Below are positions 17,227 to 26,318 of a stretch of DNA of 64,000 nucleotides, piece by piece; position 1 is the stretch's first letter, and every line of letters starts with the position of its first letter. This stretch comes from Acetobacter nitrogenifigens DSM 23921 = NBRC 105050 (GTDB lineage: Bacteria > Pseudomonadota > Alphaproteobacteria > Acetobacterales > Acetobacteraceae), in the NCBI RefSeq assembly GCF_000429165.1, contig NZ_AUBI01000003.1:62001-126000 (forward strand), given 5' to 3'. Under the pieces are notes generated by a model that ran no database searches, had not been told where the DNA came from, and was given only the letters and a program-made list of their open reading frames with translations. The position numbers and the translations under genes are program-made.

Positions 17227-17901
17227 TTGTCAGACCTCCTATCGCGCCCCTTCACAACATCGTCTCCTCCCGCGCGTCGTGCTGACGCCCAAGGTGGACG
17301 CAGGTTTGACATTCGTCGCGCGCTCATCCTTTGCGGGACCGTCCTGTGTTGGGCGCCCGCTGGAGGAGCGATGGTCGCCGGAACGGCCGCAGCGGCGGTG
17401 CACCATCACAGCCGAAGCTCCACGAAAAATTCTCAGGCGGCGTCAGGCAAGCCGGTTCTTCTCAGCCAGCAGCCGGGTACCGAACTCGACAAGCAGGCGC
17501 GCCTGCTCAGCGCGGACGATATTGCAACTTCACTGCGGCATCATCAGCCGCCACTGGTTCTGATTGGATCGGCCCCCCTATCTACGCGCAAAGGCGAGAT
17601 AGCGCTCTTTGTACAGCTGCAGTCCGCAGCCCTCTGTGGGTCGGCCGGATGCTCGACGGACGTTTACCTGCATCGGGGCGACGACTGGATCAAGGTGCTC
17701 GATTCCATTAGCGGCGCCATCAGCATACTGCCGCAGAGCCATGGCGGCATGTATGACATTATTGTGGACGGAGATGACCGCTGGGTGTGGCGCGGCGGCA
17801 GTTATCAGGACACGGTGTCGGCTCCCCCTATAGGCAATCTGCGGGGTGAGATTAAGCGGTTTCAGGCTGAAAATGGCGTCAAGGACGACGGCGGGCATTA
17901 A
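17227..17901 (+). CDS. Exported protein of unknown function
   Basis: About 224 residues. TTG at 17227 is the best start because GGAGA lies nine bases before it; an upstream TTG at 17173 has none. The N-terminus carries Arg residues then a hydrophobic stretch (ALILCGTVLCWAPAGGAMVAG), suggesting a Sec signal. A His/Ser-rich linker precedes a globular part with ALCGSAGCSTDVYLH, where the Cys pair may form a disulfide, and VWRGGSYQD. I do not recognise the family. It may be related to other AAB proteins that carry this Cys pair. Confidence 0.7.
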   Translation: MSDLLSRPFTTSSPPARRADAQGGRRFDIRRALILCGTVLCWAPAGGAMVAGTAAAAVHHHSRSSTKNSQAASGKPVLLSQQPGTELDKQARLLSADDIATSLRHHQPPLVLIGSAPLSTRKGEIALFVQLQSAALCGSAGCSTDVYLHRGDDWIKVLDSISGAISILPQSHGGMYDIIVDGDDRWVWRGGSYQDTVSAPPIGNLRGEIKRFQAENGVKDDGGH

Positions 17902-18023
17902 GACCGCCTCGCTCGCCGCTCAGCAGGGGGCTTGTTTGACTGTGTTGCTATGGAGCGGGCATATGTGGAAGGTCTCCGGTCGGGAGTTTATTCCGCGTGT
18001 GGCGGCAGCGTGGGCTGCGTCGT

Positions 18024-18578
18024 CTACAGGGTGTGGATCATGATGCGAAATGCGGTCGCAAAATGCACGCTCGCCGCATCGCTCGCCGCCTGATTCAACA
18101 GGATGTCCACGTTGGGTTGAGACGTGAGATAGATTTGGCAAAACCCGCCCGTGACCTGTTCCCGGTGTCCCGTGACACACGGGGCGTGGCGTTGCATGAG
18201 CGCTTGCCGCAGCGCCGCGGTCCCGGCTCCGTCAGCGGAGATGACCGCGTCGAAAGGGGTCTGGTCAATCTGCGCGAGGCTGACGGCGACCGGATGCATC
18301 GAAAGGCCGCCGACCGTGAGTTCGCCGTCGAAGTGGTCCACGACCTGATTGGCCTCTCGCTCCGATCCTGGCGTGGCCTGATTGTAGACGACTGCGACGC
18401 GGATCGCTCCTTGCAGTGGCGGTTCAATGAAGTGCAGAGCCTGCCCCACGATCATGATGTCTTTCGCATTTAGGGGTTCGGCCGCCGCCGCCCTGCACAT
18501 GGCTGCGACCAGACATAGAACTGGCGGGAGAAGCGCGAGGCGTCTGAAGTACGAAATGCGACGAAGAAAATGCGGCAC
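18024..18578 (-). CDS. Exported protein of unknown function (weakly YfiR-like)
   Basis: 184 residues from a GTG start, with an N-terminal signal peptide (RLALLPPVLCLVAAMCRAAAA). The mature part shows alternating beta/alpha segments (IRVAVVYNQ, FDAVISADG) and two Cys (APCVTGH, FCQIYL). It ends in an FRIMIHTL strand. Length, export, and the Cys pair recall YfiR/DUF4154 periplasmic regulators of diguanylate cyclases, but similarity is weak and no cyclase is adjacent. Treat as hypothetical. Confidence 0.65.
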   Translation of the reverse strand: MPHFLRRISYFRRLALLPPVLCLVAAMCRAAAAEPLNAKDIMIVGQALHFIEPPLQGAIRVAVVYNQATPGSEREANQVVDHFDGELTVGGLSMHPVAVSLAQIDQTPFDAVISADGAGTAALRQALMQRHAPCVTGHREQVTGGFCQIYLTSQPNVDILLNQAASDAASVHFATAFRIMIHTL

Positions 18579-18655
18579 GACTCTCAGCCCGGATCAGATA
18601 TGGACATGATCGGTCATGCCTATTGAGGAACATTTAAGCGCGGTCATATCGCGCT

Positions 18656-19285
18656 TCAGGGGCTCGGAAACTGTGCTTTCTTTGCAGCCTGTAGCCACGC
18701 CTGCACTTGTCCTTCCGGGTCATCGGCAAGAACGAAGTCTGATACGGCCGCGACGGAATCCGCGCCAGCGGCGAGGCATTCCGGCATTCTGGCCAGCGTG
18801 ACCCCGCCGATCGCCACCAACGGAACGTCGCCAGCCAGCTTTCGCCATTCGCCTATACGCTCGACCCCCTGCGGCCCGAACGCCATTTTCTTCAGGCGCG
18901 TGGGCCATACAGGCCCGAGGGCGACATAATCGGGGCGCAGCGCCAGCGCTCGGCTTAACTCTTCATGGGAATGCGTGCTGACGCCGAGCCGCACGCCCGC
19001 CGCCCGTAGGGTGCCGAGGTCCGCCGTATCGAGATCTTCCTGCCCAAGATGCACGTAATCCGCGCCGGTCTCGATCGCGATCCGCCAGAAATCGTTGACG
19101 ACGAGCGTCACGCCAAGCCTTCGCGCGGAAGCCAGTGCGGTCGCAATCTCCTCGCGCAGGGCGTCGCCGTTCATATCCTTGACGCGAAGTTGGATGAAGC
19201 GCGCGCCGGCGCCGCCCAGACGGTCGATCCAGAACGCGCGATCGACGACAGGGTAAATTTCCTGCGGCAGTCTTCTGGTCATCAT
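18656..19285 (-). CDS. thiE: Thiamine phosphate synthase
   Basis: 209-residue TIM-barrel that joins HMP-PP to the thiazole phosphate to give thiamine monophosphate. Recognisable segments: [11 protein letters not shown] (pyrophosphate/Mg site), [49 protein letters not shown] and [10 protein letters not shown]. The start ATG overlaps the thiG stop as ATGA, so the two are translationally coupled. Last gene of the thiS-thiG-thiE operon. Confidence 0.95.
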   Translation of the reverse strand: MMTRRLPQEIYPVVDRAFWIDRLGGAGARFIQLRVKDMNGDALREEIATALASARRLGVTLVVNDFWRIAIETGADYVHLGQEDLDTADLGTLRAAGVRLGVSTHSHEELSRALALRPDYVALGPVWPTRLKKMAFGPQGVERIGEWRKLAGDVPLVAIGGVTLARMPECLAAGADSVAAVSDFVLADDPEGQVQAWLQAAKKAQFPSP

Positions 19286-20052
19286 GACAGGGCGGGCTTT
19301 CCAAGCAGCGGGGTCGAAGGCGCGGCCATGTCGCGGGCCTCCATCGGGTCGGCGATCCGAGCGAGACGTCCAGCCTCGACGGCCAGACGAAACGCCCGGG
19401 CCATAGCTACGGGGTCGCCAGCCTTTGCGACGGCCGTGTTGATCAGCACGGCGTCGTAGCCGAGTTCGAGCGCTTGTGTGGCGTGCGACGGCAAGCCGAT
19501 CCCCGCATCGACGACGAGGGGGACGTCCGGGAAGTGCGCGCGCAAGGCGCGAAGGCCGAAGACGTTGTTCAGGCCTTTGCCGGACCCGATTGGCGCACCC
19601 CATGGCATTAACACCTCGCACCCGGCGGCGAGTAGTCGTTCCGCCACAACGAGGTCTTCGGTCGTGTAGGGGAAGACTTTGAACCCTTCGGACGACAGGA
19701 TGCGGGCTGCTTCGACCAGTCCGAACACGTCCGGCTGAAGCGTGTCGGACTCCCCGATCACCTCCAGTTTCACCCAGTCGGTTTCGAACACTTCCCGGGC
19801 CATATGCGCGGTGGTCACCGCCTCTTTCACCGTATGGCATCCCGCCGTGTTGGGCAGGACAGGCGTTCCCAGATCGCGGATCAGGGACCAGAAAGCCTGG
19901 CCAGCTCGCGCGCCGGCGGATTCCCGGCGCAAGGAGACGGTGACGAGACCGGCGTCGGCCGCGCGCACGGAGTCGGCGAGAATTTCCGGCGACGGGTACT
20001 GGGCTGTGCCCAGCATCAGGGGCGACGCCAACTCCGTTCCATAGAATAACAT
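19282..20052 (-). CDS. thiG: Thiazole synthase
   Basis: 256-residue TIM-barrel that forms the thiamine thiazole from deoxyxylulose phosphate, ThiS-thiocarboxylate and dehydroglycine. The Schiff-base lysine is in [10 protein letters not shown]; other motifs are [35 protein letters not shown] and [10 protein letters not shown]. The ATG at 20052 lies four bases after the thiS stop. The dehydroglycine supplier (thiO or thiH) is not in the window. Confidence 0.97.
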   Translation of the reverse strand: MLFYGTELASPLMLGTAQYPSPEILADSVRAADAGLVTVSLRRESAGARAGQAFWSLIRDLGTPVLPNTAGCHTVKEAVTTAHMAREVFETDWVKLEVIGESDTLQPDVFGLVEAARILSSEGFKVFPYTTEDLVVAERLLAAGCEVLMPWGAPIGSGKGLNNVFGLRALRAHFPDVPLVVDAGIGLPSHATQALELGYDAVLINTAVAKAGDPVAMARAFRLAVEAGRLARIADPMEARDMAAPSTPLLGKPALS

Positions 20053-20056
20053 GAGA

Positions 20057-20254
20057 TCAACCGCCTTGCATCGGCGCGACGATTTCGACGCGCATACCGT
20101 CAACGATGTCCAGCCCGCAGCGGCGGGACCCGGGGATGAACTCCCCATCGACGGCCGTGGCGATTCTCGCGTCGCCGTAGCCCAGTTCGTCGACGAGCGC
20201 CGCGAGCGTTCGGGCGTTCACCACCCGCGTCTCGTCATTCACCACGATGTTCAT
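20057..20254 (-). CDS. thiS: Sulfur-carrier protein ThiS
   Basis: 65-residue ubiquitin-like sulfur carrier ending in the essential Gly-Gly (APMQGG), which is adenylated and thiocarboxylated by ThiF. GGAGG stands seven bases before the ATG at 20254. First gene of thiS-thiG-thiE; no TPP riboswitch could be recognised in the leader. Confidence 0.93.
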   Translation of the reverse strand: MNIVVNDETRVVNARTLAALVDELGYGDARIATAVDGEFIPGSRRCGLDIVDGMRVEIVAPMQGG

Positions 20255-20984
20255 GCCTGACCTCCGTGTCGCTGATAGCACGTACATGCACTGATTTGGT
20301 TCGACATGCGCGTGAACGCAAGCCGAAGCGGTCTGAGTGGGCCATCATGCCGGAGGCGTTGGCGTGCGTTCCAGCTGCGAAGTGGCGAAGTCGACGTGGT
20401 CCCGGCGGCTTGATGTGGCGACCATGTCGGTCCTTGATCAAGTTAAGGTTCGCCCGCTCGGGCCGTCGCCTCCGCGTGCGTCGGGGGCGGAGAGCGGGTG
20501 CGCGGCGAGCGGATGTCGCGTGCCTGATCGTCTGGGCCGCGTGATGGAACGTCGTTGAGCCGAGTTTCGGGGGTAAGGGGCATGCGGCATGCGGCATCAT
20601 GTGCACAGAAAATGATGATCTGACGTTCGCCCGTAAGGACGTCCGATTGAATGCATTACGTATTTGATTGGAGGCGTCCTGTAAGTCGCGGAGCGCGTTG
20701 ACGCTGTTTGATGGTAGATCGTTTAGAAAAAAGGGTCTTCAAATAAAGGGAAGAATTGAACTGCTTTATCAGTGTGAGGCGACGTTAACTATGGGCGCGC
20801 TGCCTGATTACGCAATTTTATGCGAATGCGATCAGGTCATGAACGTATTCAGGAAATGGCCTGATGTTTACAAATAAATTAAAAAAATACTATATATAAA
20901 ATGAGATTATCATTTCAGTGGATTTCCCCCTCTTTCTCCAGCAGCGACACGCCTTGGTGAAAGAGGGGAGGGAGCTTGCGGGAC
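20255..20984. other. Intergenic region between thi operon and TonB receptor end
   Basis: A 69-codon AT-rich frame (20668-20877, TTG start) has no ribosome site or similarity. CCCCTCTTTC (20927-20936) and GAAAGAGGGG (20959-20968) form a stem just after the receptor stop at 20985, a likely transcript end on the minus strand. The thi promoter should be near 20260-20350. Confidence 0.4.
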
Positions 20985-23438
20985 TCAGAACCCAGTCGAT
21001 ATAGTGCCCGTCATTGTAAAGCGGGGCACAAGCCAATACGTCGCGCCGTTGCCGCCGGCCAGCGTTGTGCCGTCCATCAATGTGGTGGAGTGGTTGTTGG
21101 TGCCGAACCCATAGGCGCCGCTGCGCACGCGAGAATCCGTAAGGTTGCTGAAATTCAAACGAAAAGTCGGGCTTTTTAGGTAACGCCAGGGCTTGAAGCG
21201 ATACCCGAGCGAGATTGCGTCAGTGATATAGCCGGGCATCCGTTCGTCGCCGACAAGCGTGACAGATTGTGGGCCGACGTATTTCAGCGTGAAATTGCCA
21301 AAGAAACGCCCGTCGTCGTAGGTCAGGCCGAAGCTGGTCGTCACGTGCGGGGCGCCCACGGCCTGCTTGCCCTTGGTGTTAAGATATGTGTTCTGGTACG
21401 GCACGTTGCTGTCGAGCCTTGCACTCAGATACTCAAAGCCAATGAACGGACTGATGTGGTGCCACGGGTGGGTGGCGAGCATCAGGTCGACGCCGCGCGT
21501 GGTCTGGTTGCCCACATTGACAGTACTGGTCTGCGTGTCGCTGACCGCCACGGACATCAGGCGGTTGGTGATGTTCATATTGAAGAAGGAGAGATCGACG
21601 ATGAAATGATCGTCGTTGTAACGGTATCCAAGTTCCTCAGAGATGGAGTACTGAGGCTTGGGCAGTGTGCCCTGATAGTTCGGCGACAGGGCGTCCGGGC
21701 TGGGTTGCCGGAAATTGCCCTGCGCATTCACATAAATCTGGTGGTGTGGATTAAACTGATAGCTGATCGACAGATGCGGCAGCGGGGATGTCAGGTTCAT
21801 GCCGTAGCGGCCTGAGTAGCTGTATCCAGAGCCGCCGCTGACGCCCACGCCGCTGTAGGGGTCCCAGTAATTGGTCATGATGTATTTGAAGCCTGCGTTG
21901 ATCACGAGGCGATCTTGCAAGTATTTGGCTACGTCTTCGATGAAGAGCGCGTGCAGATCATAGCCTGGATTGGTGTAATAGCTGTTGACGCGCCTGAGTT
22001 GACCATCGACCAACGTAAATGCCTGAGACGTCTCCGTGTTCGGGCTTGGGTTCGAGCCGTCCGTCCTCGTGTAGCTGGAGGGAATGCCGTAAGTCGTGGT
22101 GTAGTGTTCGAACCAGTACCCGAACGTCAGGTGATTGTGGCGGTCGACGTCAACGCCCAGTTTCGCCGTCACGCCCAGCTTCTGGTCCGCGTATTGCTGG
22201 TAGTACGACGTCAACCATGTATTGGGGTCGGTAATGGGCGTGCCGTTGGACGTGTAGTAACCGGTGGCGCCCGCAGTGCCGCCGACCCGGCTGCTGGTCG
22301 CGCCGTTCCCATCCCATCCGCGACCAAGATTGAAATAGGGAAGCAGGTCGAACGACACATGCTTCGTCAGGACGAAATGCTGTGGCGCCGACAGGAAAAG
22401 CTGGTTCCAGTGATCGATATTGTTCTTCCAGTAACGATTGGCGTCGTCCGACGTGGGGTCCCAGGTATTGGTCTTGTTGTAGTTAACGCCGTTATGTTTC
22501 AGATCATAAAACTCAGCCGCCGTCGGCTTGTGGTCGATGGTGAAGTCCTCGTAGTTCCATGAAATGAAGATGTCGTTGGTCGACCCGTTGGCCCAGGTCT
22601 TCTTCATCCCGAAGTCGATATGCTTGCGCCAGTTGATGCCGGATCCAAGCCAGGAGCGGGCGTGGGTGTTCGAAAACGAGAAGTAGCCCTTGACGCCGCT
22701 ATGACCGATCTCGCCGCTCTCCAGACGGATAAACTCGCGGGACATGTTGTTTGTGCCGTAGGAGAAATCCACCATGCCCCCGAATTTATCGGTCGGGGTG
22801 TGGGTCGTTTCGTCCAGTACGCCGCCTGCGGCGGCGGTGATGGGCATTTCGACACGCGAGGATGAGGGCGTAATCGTAACGCTCTCGACGTTTTCTGCGT
22901 CCGCGTCCTCGTTGAGGTAATTGGCGGACGTCGCGGGGGCTCCGTTCAGAAGCAGGCCGATGTCGGAGTCCGTCAGGCCCCGTGACTGAATGTTTCCACC
23001 CTGCATTCCCGATGTGTCGGCGACAGAAATGTTCATGCTGGGCGTGTTTTTGGCGATATCGAGGATGGTCGCCGTAGGCGAGATCATATCGATATACTGC
23101 TTGCTGACCGTCTGCACGTTGCTGGCGCTGGTCTCGACCCGCATCATGCCGCCGCCGACCTCTCGCGCATGGCGAGAAACGGACACGTTGACGGACTCTG
23201 ACCCCTTTGCGAGGACGTGCACGGGGCGGCGTGGCGCTGGAGCGACGGCTGCTGCTGCTGCTGGAGCTGTGGTGGCGGCACGCGGTGTCGTGACGTGTCG
23301 TTTGTGACTCTTGCTTGTCGACGTCGCGGCCTCGGCGCAACCGACCCACACGATGCCTGCGCAGGCGAGGCCCGTTGTGCATGTGAGCAAGGACATGGCT
23401 GAGGGCCCGCGGCGCGGCCCTGCTTTATGGTGAATCAT
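20985..23438 (-). CDS. TonB-dependent receptor
   Basis: 817-residue outer-membrane receptor. GGGGGAG upstream sets the ATG at 23438. A signal peptide is followed by an Ala/Pro-rich linker, then a plug domain (about residues 80-210) with TILDIAKNTPSMNISV, IQSRGLTDSDIGLLLNGAP and ITAAAGGVLDE. The barrel closes with the aromatic C-terminus GTISTGF. The same layout and several blocks (GGGMMR-ET, GEIGHSGV, R-FIR) recur in the receptor at 38972-41431, so the two are paralogues with probably different ligands. The ScfR-type regulator lies 173 bp upstream on the same strand. Confidence 0.92.
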   Translation of the reverse strand: MIHHKAGPRRGPSAMSLLTCTTGLACAGIVWVGCAEAATSTSKSHKRHVTTPRAATTAPAAAAAVAPAPRRPVHVLAKGSESVNVSVSRHAREVGGGMMRVETSASNVQTVSKQYIDMISPTATILDIAKNTPSMNISVADTSGMQGGNIQSRGLTDSDIGLLLNGAPATSANYLNEDADAENVESVTITPSSSRVEMPITAAAGGVLDETTHTPTDKFGGMVDFSYGTNNMSREFIRLESGEIGHSGVKGYFSFSNTHARSWLGSGINWRKHIDFGMKKTWANGSTNDIFISWNYEDFTIDHKPTAAEFYDLKHNGVNYNKTNTWDPTSDDANRYWKNNIDHWNQLFLSAPQHFVLTKHVSFDLLPYFNLGRGWDGNGATSSRVGGTAGATGYYTSNGTPITDPNTWLTSYYQQYADQKLGVTAKLGVDVDRHNHLTFGYWFEHYTTTYGIPSSYTRTDGSNPSPNTETSQAFTLVDGQLRRVNSYYTNPGYDLHALFIEDVAKYLQDRLVINAGFKYIMTNYWDPYSGVGVSGGSGYSYSGRYGMNLTSPLPHLSISYQFNPHHQIYVNAQGNFRQPSPDALSPNYQGTLPKPQYSISEELGYRYNDDHFIVDLSFFNMNITNRLMSVAVSDTQTSTVNVGNQTTRGVDLMLATHPWHHISPFIGFEYLSARLDSNVPYQNTYLNTKGKQAVGAPHVTTSFGLTYDDGRFFGNFTLKYVGPQSVTLVGDERMPGYITDAISLGYRFKPWRYLKSPTFRLNFSNLTDSRVRSGAYGFGTNNHSTTLMDGTTLAGGNGATYWLVPRFTMTGTISTGF

Positions 23439-23611
23439 GACTCCCCCCGGAGCGAAATGCTCGAACACCAATGCGCGTCCGCTTCATCCCCCCTCAGAAA
23501 TGGTGCGACCGACGCTTTGCAGCGTTCGACTTTACAGGGCCGAAAGTCGCCAATCAATGCGTTCGTGGAATATTTCGACGCGCCAACCCTAAGGGGGCCG
23601 GTAACGGAATA

Positions 23612-25159
23612 TTATTCCGGATTCGGAACCATGTGATAAGGAACCACGCCTCGTTCCTCGCCGCCGGCGTCGATTTGAAATCCGGCGGCCGGGAGCGCCC
23701 TGTGGCGGCAGTCAGTGCGTATGCAGGCCCGGCACCCCGGGCCGATTGGAATGATCATCCGTTCGTCGTCCAGGTCGAGGCCTGCGGCGTAGACGATATC
23801 CGACGCGTGCGAGATGGAGCAGCCAAGCACGACTGCGACGAGGCGCGGTCGGTCGAAATATGAAACGCCGGCGTGGCCGACCGTGCGGGCGACGTTCAGG
23901 TACACGGCGTCGTCTGTCGTACGCGACACCTGCACATGCAACTGACCCGGCGCTGAAAAACTGCGGAAGACGTTCCATTGCGAGCACAGGCCGCCGAAGC
24001 GCGAAAGGCTGAAGCGTGTAGCGCTGTGGCTCTTGAGGATATTGCCAGCGATGTCGGTCTTGATGAAATAGAAAGGGATTCCCTCCGCTCCGGAACGCTG
24101 CAGGGTCGACAGACGGTGACAGACCTGTTCGAAGCTGACGCCGAACTGACGCTGGAGTTGGTCCAGATCGTGCCGCTTCTCCAATGCTGAGTGTCTGAAA
24201 CGCTCGTAGGGGAGTAGCAATGCGCCTGCAAAATAGTTGCTCATGCCGACGCGCGCCAACCCGCGCGCGTCCGAACTGTTCAGGTGTGCGCGCTTGATCG
24301 CCCGGTCCAGCACGCGGGCATAGTCCAGCCGCCCTACGGCTTGCGCCATCCAGAAGACGGCGCTTTCCGACGGGACGCCGTCGGCGATGAAAAGCCTCTT
24401 GCCGCGCCGGTCCAGGCGCCAGACTACGCCCTTGCGGTCGAGGTCCGTGTCAGTCACGACGCGTATTCCGTGACGATCCCGCAGGTAGCGGGCCAGATTG
24501 GCCGCCATCATTCCGTTCGAAAAGGCGCTCGATTCATAGAGGTCCTCGGCGGCGCGGTCGGCCTCATCGAAGTAATTGTGTTCGTCATGCACCCAGTCGC
24601 CGACGGCTTCATAGGGCGGGGTCGTGGCGGGCTTGAGGTCGTCGTTTCCTGTTTTGCGATCAGAGAAAATGGACGGCGCGCCAGTCGCCCCGGCGCGCGC
24701 GGGAGAAGGTGGGGCGCTGGCGGGCGAGTGCGGATCGTTGGATTTGAGGTTGCGTGGCATGGTGGCGTTGTCTGGCGCCGCATGCTCGCTCATCGCGCGG
24801 AAGGAGCGGTAGAGGGTTATGAACCGATCGGCGAGGCCGGGCGCAGCCCGGACCGCGGCCTGAAGTTCCGCGGGACGAAGGGAGGCCGTTTTGAAGAGGG
24901 GGTCGCCGAGAATTTCACGAAGCGCCTGGATTTGGCGAATTTCGTCGGTATCGCCGAAATAGGCTTCCGAAACTTCAAAAATTTTGCAAAGTTTTAGCAG
25001 GAGCGGGGGCGGGATGGGGCGTTGATCGTTTTCGATCTGATTAAGGTAGCTGGCGGAAAGGCCGAGTTCTTGAGCAAGCGCCTGTTGGGTCTGTCCGATA
25101 CGACCGCGTAACTCGCGAATTCGAGAACCTGCGAACACCTTGTTTGCACGACGGATCAT
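23612..25159 (-). CDS. ScfR/RamB-type short-chain fatty-acyl regulator
   Basis: 515 residues. An N-terminal XRE helix-turn-helix (residues 12-66, IRELRGRIGQTQQALAQELG) is followed by a low-complexity linker, an IrrE/M78-like segment (SNYFAGALLLPYERF) without a HExxH zinc motif, and a C-terminal domain of the short-chain fatty acyl-CoA regulator type. The last part carries Cys/His (GPGCRACIRTDC, RHRAL), a possible metal site. Such regulators (RamB, MccR, PrpC-like) control acetate, propionate or glyoxylate genes. The Acs-like ligase starts 1.1 kb away, divergently, and is the obvious target. TTTGCAAA lies 11-18 bases before its start. Confidence 0.88.
   Translation of the reverse strand: MIRRANKVFAGSRIRELRGRIGQTQQALAQELGLSASYLNQIENDQRPIPPPLLLKLCKIFEVSEAYFGDTDEIRQIQALREILGDPLFKTASLRPAELQAAVRAAPGLADRFITLYRSFRAMSEHAAPDNATMPRNLKSNDPHSPASAPPSPARAGATGAPSIFSDRKTGNDDLKPATTPPYEAVGDWVHDEHNYFDEADRAAEDLYESSAFSNGMMAANLARYLRDRHGIRVVTDTDLDRKGVVWRLDRRGKRLFIADGVPSESAVFWMAQAVGRLDYARVLDRAIKRAHLNSSDARGLARVGMSNYFAGALLLPYERFRHSALEKRHDLDQLQRQFGVSFEQVCHRLSTLQRSGAEGIPFYFIKTDIAGNILKSHSATRFSLSRFGGLCSQWNVFRSFSAPGQLHVQVSRTTDDAVYLNVARTVGHAGVSYFDRPRLVAVVLGCSISHASDIVYAAGLDLDDERMIIPIGPGCRACIRTDCRHRALPAAGFQIDAGGEERGVVPYHMVPNPE
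24983..24990. promoter_or_regulatory. TTTGCAAA palindrome inside regulator gene
   Basis: TTTGCAAA followed by GTTTT, in the 5' third of the regulator gene, agrees with the RamB core (TTTGCAAA) recalled from Corynebacterium. Coding sequence could produce it by chance; listed because a second copy sits at the start codon. Confidence 0.25.
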
Positions 25160-25169
25160 CTTCGCATCC

Positions 25170-25177
25170 TTTGCAAA
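25170..25177. promoter_or_regulatory. TTTGCAAA palindrome at regulator ribosome site
   Basis: TTTGCAAA(A) lies 11-18 bases upstream of the regulator ATG and overlaps its AAAGGA ribosome site. The core equals the RamB operator core known in Corynebacterium, suggesting autoregulation. Inference only. Confidence 0.4.
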
Positions 25178-26318
25178 ACGCTCTCTGATCCTCGCATTTA
25201 TTCGCTCGCTTTGCTATACCGCGCCTCGCGTCTGTGAGTGTAGGATAAATAAGGGAATAGGCTGACACGCGTCGCAATTATGGTGCGCCGCGGGGTGTGG
25301 ATATGTGCCCTGAAGGCGGCGGATGGAGCGATAATGTCTGGTGACTTTAAGGTGTTGCGGATGGCGTCGGTGATCCGGGTTGGCGTGAGTGGCGGGTATG
25401 GTCAGTGGGCGATGCTCTGTTGGAGTTGCGCTTCTTGGATATGAGTGAGGCGTATTGATGATGGTTGTTTCGTGATGGGCGATGTGACGCGTTGCGCTAG
25501 AGGTGTTTTGTAAAAAATCGTCCATTTTTGAGGAGACTTAATATTTATGTATCTTATGAATAATAATTTTTATTTTGTTGTTGGGGTTTGTGCGGATTGA
25601 TCTGCGTCGCTCGGGTTGTTGTCCGTAATCTGTGACATTGGCGTCGCGTGTGCCGGAAAATAATAATTCAGAAAATATATATGATGTGTATGAGCATCGT
25701 CGGCTCTCTCTCTCTCCACTCTTGCGAGCGCGTAAAGTTGTGATCGTTCGCCGAATGTCTTGAGCGGATGAGGTGGGCGTGACAGCTTGGGGCGTGAAGT
25801 TTCCGGCTCTGCCTCATATTTTAAGAGATATGGATATGTGCGCTGCGGCGGACGCGTTGCAGAAAGATACGTTTTTCTGTTCATCGGGCGTGTGGCGCGA
25901 TCCTGCGATTTTAATCTGAAATGATTCGGGTATTTCAAGAAAAATTGTTTTAATTAATTGAAAATTTTACTGCTGCGATGGCGCTGGTCGTTACGTCAGA
26001 TTTTCAGATGTTTTCCAGTGAGGCGCATGGCCCCAGGGGACATGATGCGCGTGTGGGATGTGTTTTTGCGATATTGAAATAATTTCAATGATATTAAGTG
26101 TCTATAGGATAAAAGATCAGTGTGGTGTCACTCAAGCTCGAGTTGTGAAAACTGTAACGCCGCGCGGGTGGCTGTGTGCCACGGGAAGTCGATTGAGAGG
26201 CGCGGTTCTGGTCTGGTGAAAGGGGTGGATTTTGGAGAGGCAATCGCGTAAACTACGCTTATGGAGCAACATACAATAAAAAATGAAAAGCTCTTATACC
26301 CCAACGGAGGTAATGTCG
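25178..26318. other. AT-rich divergent control region between regulator and Acs-like gene
   Basis: About 1.1 kb, clearly lower in GC than its neighbours, with several A/T runs (25555-25570, 25940-25965). Two minus-strand frames (25214-25525, 25570-25938) have biased composition, no ribosome site and no similarity. It is best read as a long regulatory spacer with divergent promoters. Loss of a gene or a small RNA cannot be excluded. Confidence 0.4.

Noticed and set aside
20235-20606. 123-codon frame and possible TPP riboswitch (GAACCTTAACTTGATC) in the thi leader
   Set aside because: The 3' element has a weak resemblance only; no CTGAGA partner or matching stems were found. The frame has no similarity.
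20668-20877. 69-codon TTG-start frame
   Set aside because: No ribosome site, no similarity, and it lies in an AT-rich stretch where open frames occur by chance.
25214-25938. Two minus-strand frames in the AT-rich spacer
   Set aside because: Biased, repetitive composition, no ribosome site and no recognisable family.
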